Shown here in pieces: positions 60,944 through 64,000 of a DNA stretch of 64,000 nt. The notes beneath the pieces are model-generated. The model did not search any database. It saw nothing but the letters and a program-made list of their open reading frames with translations, and was not told the origin of the DNA. Both the position numbers and the translations under genes were made by a program. Position 1 is the first letter of the stretch; each line of letters begins with the position of its first letter. Source of the stretch: Daldinia sp. FL1419 (lineage: Eukaryota > Ascomycota > Sordariomycetes > Xylariales > Hypoxylaceae); contig MU623449.1 in assembly GCA_025201765.1 (NCBI GenBank), positions 65,346 through 129,345 on the forward strand, in the 5' to 3' direction.

Positions 60944-61528
60944 AACTAATAGGATATAGTCGAGTAGGTAGTTAAGGCTGTTCAATCTACTCGGCTTAGG
61001 TAGTAAGTGAAGAGCAACGATGCTATGTGCTTAATAAGGGAACACCGAGGACACGGAATTGAGACATATTTAGGTAGAATCTTAATACAAGATGTCAATA
61101 TTTTGGACTCGCCTTATCTTGGGTAGGCACACATAGCTCTAGGTCAGAGCTTTGAGTCGCTTGCGGGGGTTCGGAATCCAAAGATAAGGATATTTCATAA
61201 CATTATGCATTCCGGATATTTGGTGTCTAGGTAGCTTATAGTGACAGTTGAATAGATAACACTCGCACATGGTGGTCGATTGGCACCGATAAGAATGTAA
61301 CCTGGAGGATCGGAAGTGTGTAATACATATGACATGCCTTCGAGCTACTACGTCGTGACGTATTTTATGTATTCCGTTTAACACTAATTGAATAAAGTCA
61401 AGAAAATAACATAGAAATAACTAGGTACCTACCTACCCAGGAGGTAGGTATATGATTGTTAAATTACTTATGTGTAGCCCTTTTTGCTGTGGTTTTTAGT
61501 ATCAAGGAGATTCTTGGAGAGGTCATAG
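60944..61528. other. Intergenic region, no gene seen
   Basis: Promoter of the amino-acid permease (minus strand) and flanking DNA; a TAGGTACCTACC cluster lies at 61420-61450. No coding sequence is supported. Confidence 0.5.
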
Positions 61529-62110
61529 CGTCGAATATCTTCAAGAGTCAAGACAGCGCCAGAACCTAAGACGTGGCCAGCATGTCCCCGTGACACCCCT
61601 ACCGAAGCCGAGACGTTCCTCATCTTCAGGCCTTGGTTCCTATATGAGATCGACATGATCGAGGAAAAGGTAAGATGCATGCGCCTCTCCAACGAGGATC
61701 GGGTCCGCTACCCATACTCAGCTGAAAAACAAGTCAACGGAGACTGGAGAAATAAGGTCAATGAGATTGGTGGGGTTAGTACCTGGAAGTGGCGGCACGA
61801 ATCTCCATCGCCTCTCCGCCGTAATGCCAGAATCGCATGCATGAAGCACCCTGCGGAGCCCCCGCCGTCGTAAACGGCGCCGAACAAGAAACCCAGGGGC
61901 AGAGCGGCACCAAAAGCTACAGCGCCTGTCACTAGGATTGCCTCCTAGCCTGCCTCACGGGAGGCCCGTCGCACCAAGATAAAAGCCGACCCTGCACGGG
62001 TACGACCAAAGAAGAAACGGAGACTCTGCCGAGGTGAAGGGGGGAGTATGGAGGCCTATATGTACGACTTTGCCAAAATCAAAATTTTGAGGCGACTAAA
62101 TTTGATTTAG
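61529..62110 (+). pseudogene. Decayed coding fragment, family unknown
   Basis: A GC-richer island next to the AT-rich block. One frame is open from 61529 for 114 codons (VKTAPEPKTWPACPRDTPTE, FLIFRPWFLYEIDMIEEKVR), then meets TAA at 61871-61873. It continues in the same frame (TAPNKKPRGRAAPKATAPVT) to TAG at 61946-61948 and goes on (REARRTKIKADPARVRPKKK) to TAG at 62108-62110, already inside the element relative. The segments after the stops are basic, Pro/Ala/Lys-rich and look protein-like. Both internal stops could derive from CAA/CAG by C-to-T changes, as RIP would make, but any TAA or TAG allows that reading. I do not recognise the family. Confidence 0.35.
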
Positions 62111-62402
62111 GAAAGTGTAGTTTTGATTTTATTGGCCAATATTTTAAATTTAATGATTAATACTTATATTTTATATGGTTTAAATAAATATATCCTTAAT
62201 AATTATTTAATAAAATATATTTATTAATAAAATGGGTAGTATATTGTTAAAATAAGGTTCAAATAAGTAAATATTGTACATAAGGGCATTTGCACTTATC
62301 CTACCCCCCCCCCCCCCCCCAAAAACTTATCTTAGCAAATTTAAATTAGATATTTTTGATTAACTACCACAACCACCCCAGTATGGTCCGTGCAGATGTA
62401 TC
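62045..62402 (+). mobile_element. Diverged relative of the fold-back element (left half)
   Basis: Colinear with the left half of the 28430-29150 element. Matching anchors are GACTTTGCCAAAATC (62067-62081) against ACCACTTTGCCAAAATCG; CTAAATTTGATTT and AAAGTGTA against CTAAATTAGATTT and AAGTGTA; TTATATGGTTTAAATA; AACTTATCTTAGC (62325-62337); and ACCACAACCACCCCAGTATG with GTCCGTGCA (62368-62396). Differences are mostly C/G to T/A, as expected after RIP, plus a poly(C) insertion. Similarity to the inner arm stops after about 40 bp, so the right half is missing or unrecognisable. Confidence 0.6.
62304..62320. repeat. Poly(C) tract of 17 bases
   Basis: Seventeen consecutive C in otherwise very AT-rich DNA, inside the diverged element. 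Confidence 0.9.
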
Positions 62403-64000
62403 TATAAGGCTATACTACTATTCCAAAAATTCTAATTTAAGGTACAAATATGATTTTTTAAGATTACTAACCACAACACCATATAAAAACAATTTTTATT
62501 TATAAAAATAATTAATAATTAAATAACAAAAATAAATATTCTTAATATTTAAATAGTTAAAAATAATAATAATTAATATATAAAATCCTATATCTAATTT
62601 TTATATAATATAATAAAAAAATAAAAAAATAAAAACATTATACATAATCAAAATCTTTTAAGTATTGTTTATATATTATTCCTATTAAGTGATAATGAAG
62701 TAATGAAATGCTTTATTTATTTTGTATAAGTAATAAGGGTTAATAATAAGTATTTTAAAGCCTGTTAGCATTTTTCCTAATTTTTTTATTATAATATTAA
62801 TGTATTATTAAATTTGGAAAGTAAAAATTGTATATTTTATTTTTAGGTTTATATGATATTTAGTAATAGTATAATTAATAATGTTTTAATTAATTTTAAA
62901 TTTTGTTAATAGTTTAAAAGTAACCTTTTTTAATTTTGAGTATGTTTGTATTATTATTTAAAAGTTTAATTTTTTATTTGGTTTTTTAAATGGTTTGATT
63001 GGATTGATGTTATTTAGGTTGATAAATAGGTATGTTGTAATGTGTGTAACTGCATGTAATTGTGTGTTTAGGGTATTTCTTTTTAAATTTAAAGTTGATA
63101 TTGTGTTTAAATTGAATTTAAAGGTGTGTTTTGCGTTGGAGGATAATTGGGTTGAGGATAAATGCGAATAATTAAGGATAAATGCGAATGGTTGAGGATA
63201 AATGTGAGTAGTTTAATTAAAAATTAGGGTTTAGAGTTTTTGGGATATGTTAGTAAGTAATTTAAAGTAGTAAATTAATTTTATATTAGGGGTTTAAATA
63301 TATTAATGATGGTTGTATGCTACCAGGCATCATAGACCCCTGTAGCAAGCAAAGGAGGTATTACATAATTAGCATATTATGTATATAAGGATTTTAAACC
63401 TGTTAAGTTCAGAGTAGATAATTTTTTTTTTGAAGATTTATAAATATATAAATCTTATTATATTATTTTATTTATTATTTATTTTTACTATTATTTCTTT
63501 TATATGTATATTTAGTCCAATATTAATTAATGTTATTTGAATATAATAATATAAATTAATAAAGAAGAGTTATTATTATGATAATTTGGAAAATCTTATT
63601 GTAATAATATAAATAATAATAGTATTTTGTTTTTTATTAAACCCTTTTTTTATAATAGATTATCATTATTTTACACTATTATAAAAATCTTCTCCTAAAT
63701 TCTTATTATTTTATTATAATTAGAATTTATTATTTTTTTACTTTATAATATTATAAAAAAAATAATTAAAAAATTCAACTTAAGGCCAATCCTCTAATAA
63801 TAAAATCTTTTCTAATTAAAAAAATATAAATAAATTAAGAAAATTATTTAAATATATCCTTAAATAATTTATATTAATATAATAATTTAATTATAATTTA
63901 GTAAAATTTAAAATAATAAATTTCAAAAATATTATAATATAATAAAAAATAATTTAAATATTATATATTTTAATTAATTAAGAAGAAATTAATTGGGATT
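62403..64000. other. AT-rich, gene-free block (RIP-like isochore) running off the window
   Basis: From about 62100 the base composition changes sharply to long A/T stretches with little G or C. I see no open frame of useful length. The pattern fits repeat DNA degraded by repeat-induced point mutation, but dinucleotide ratios were not computed. One less-degraded island at about 63310-63420 (TGTAGCAAGCAAAGGAGGTA, then a TATATAAGG-like site) could be a remnant of an LTR. That is a weak guess. Confidence 0.6.
63151..63210. repeat. 20-bp tandem repeat, three units
   Basis: Three adjacent 20-bp units of the form GTTGAGGATAAATGCGAATA (63151-63170, 63171-63190, 63191-63210), differing at a few positions, with a degenerate partial unit just before. 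It is one of the few G-containing ordered features in the AT-rich block. Confidence 0.75.

Noticed and set aside
1..64000. tRNA, rRNA and CRISPR-like features.
   Set aside because: I looked for B-box-like GGTTCGANNCC sites with flanking stems, 5S-type motifs and regularly spaced direct repeats, and found none that hold up by eye; a dedicated covariance-model scan was not possible.

Overview
The window looks like nuclear DNA of a filamentous ascomycete (Pezizomycotina, most likely Sordariomycetes; I cannot fix the order). The reasons are short spliceosomal introns (about 50-170 nt) with GTAAGT-type donors and CTAAC/CTAAT branch sites, Zn2Cys6 regulators, fungal-type permeases, CT-rich promoters, and an AT-rich, RIP-like block at the right end. 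Fifteen protein genes are well supported, one small secreted-protein gene is plausible, and one pseudogene fragment is weakly supported. Gene models were built by eye from reading frames, splice signals and family resemblance. All spliced models close in frame. I saw no tRNA, rRNA, CRISPR array or prokaryotic-style feature.

Layout. 0.9-2.8 kb: eIF2B gamma. 2.8-10.6 kb: a long gene-free stretch with poly(T)/poly(A) tracts. 10.6-11.8 kb: BrlA-like C2H2 regulator. 11.8-17.4 kb: a second gene-free stretch. 17.4-28.1 kb: a compact housekeeping block with glutaminyl-tRNA synthetase, an F-box/LRR protein, a short-chain dehydrogenase, a GT31-like glycosyltransferase carrying an in-frame stop, and the mitochondrial phosphate carrier. 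28.4-29.15 kb: a palindromic fold-back element in the upstream region of the phosphate carrier. 30.4 kb: a possible small secreted protein. 33.7-37.6 kb: an L-fucose-permease-like transporter and a Cys-rich single-pass membrane protein. 40.8-42.95 kb and 46.7-50.0 kb: two Zn2Cys6 regulators. 51.2 kb: a small hydrophilic protein. 52.1-54.7 kb: a single reading frame joining a tRNA-His guanylyltransferase (Thg1)-like domain to a beta-helix protein of a normally secreted family. 56.5-60.9 kb: a convergent pair of membrane transporters (DHA1-type MFS and amino-acid permease). 61.5-64 kb: a decayed coding fragment, a diverged relative of the fold-back element, then a strongly AT-rich block without genes.

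The genes do not form one pathway. Translation functions (eIF2B gamma, GlnRS, Thg1-like), transport (phosphate, fucose-type sugar, drug/polyamine-type, amino acid) and transcriptional control are scattered among each other.

The observations most worth following are: (1) the Thg1/beta-helix fusion with an Asn in place of the first catalytic Asp; (2) a one-nucleotide exon inferred in the GlnRS gene; (3) a zinc cluster assembled across four exons, two of them only 13 and 10 nt; (4) the fold-back element and its diverged relative at the edge of the AT-rich block; and (5) the single nonsense codon in the otherwise conserved glycosyltransferase.
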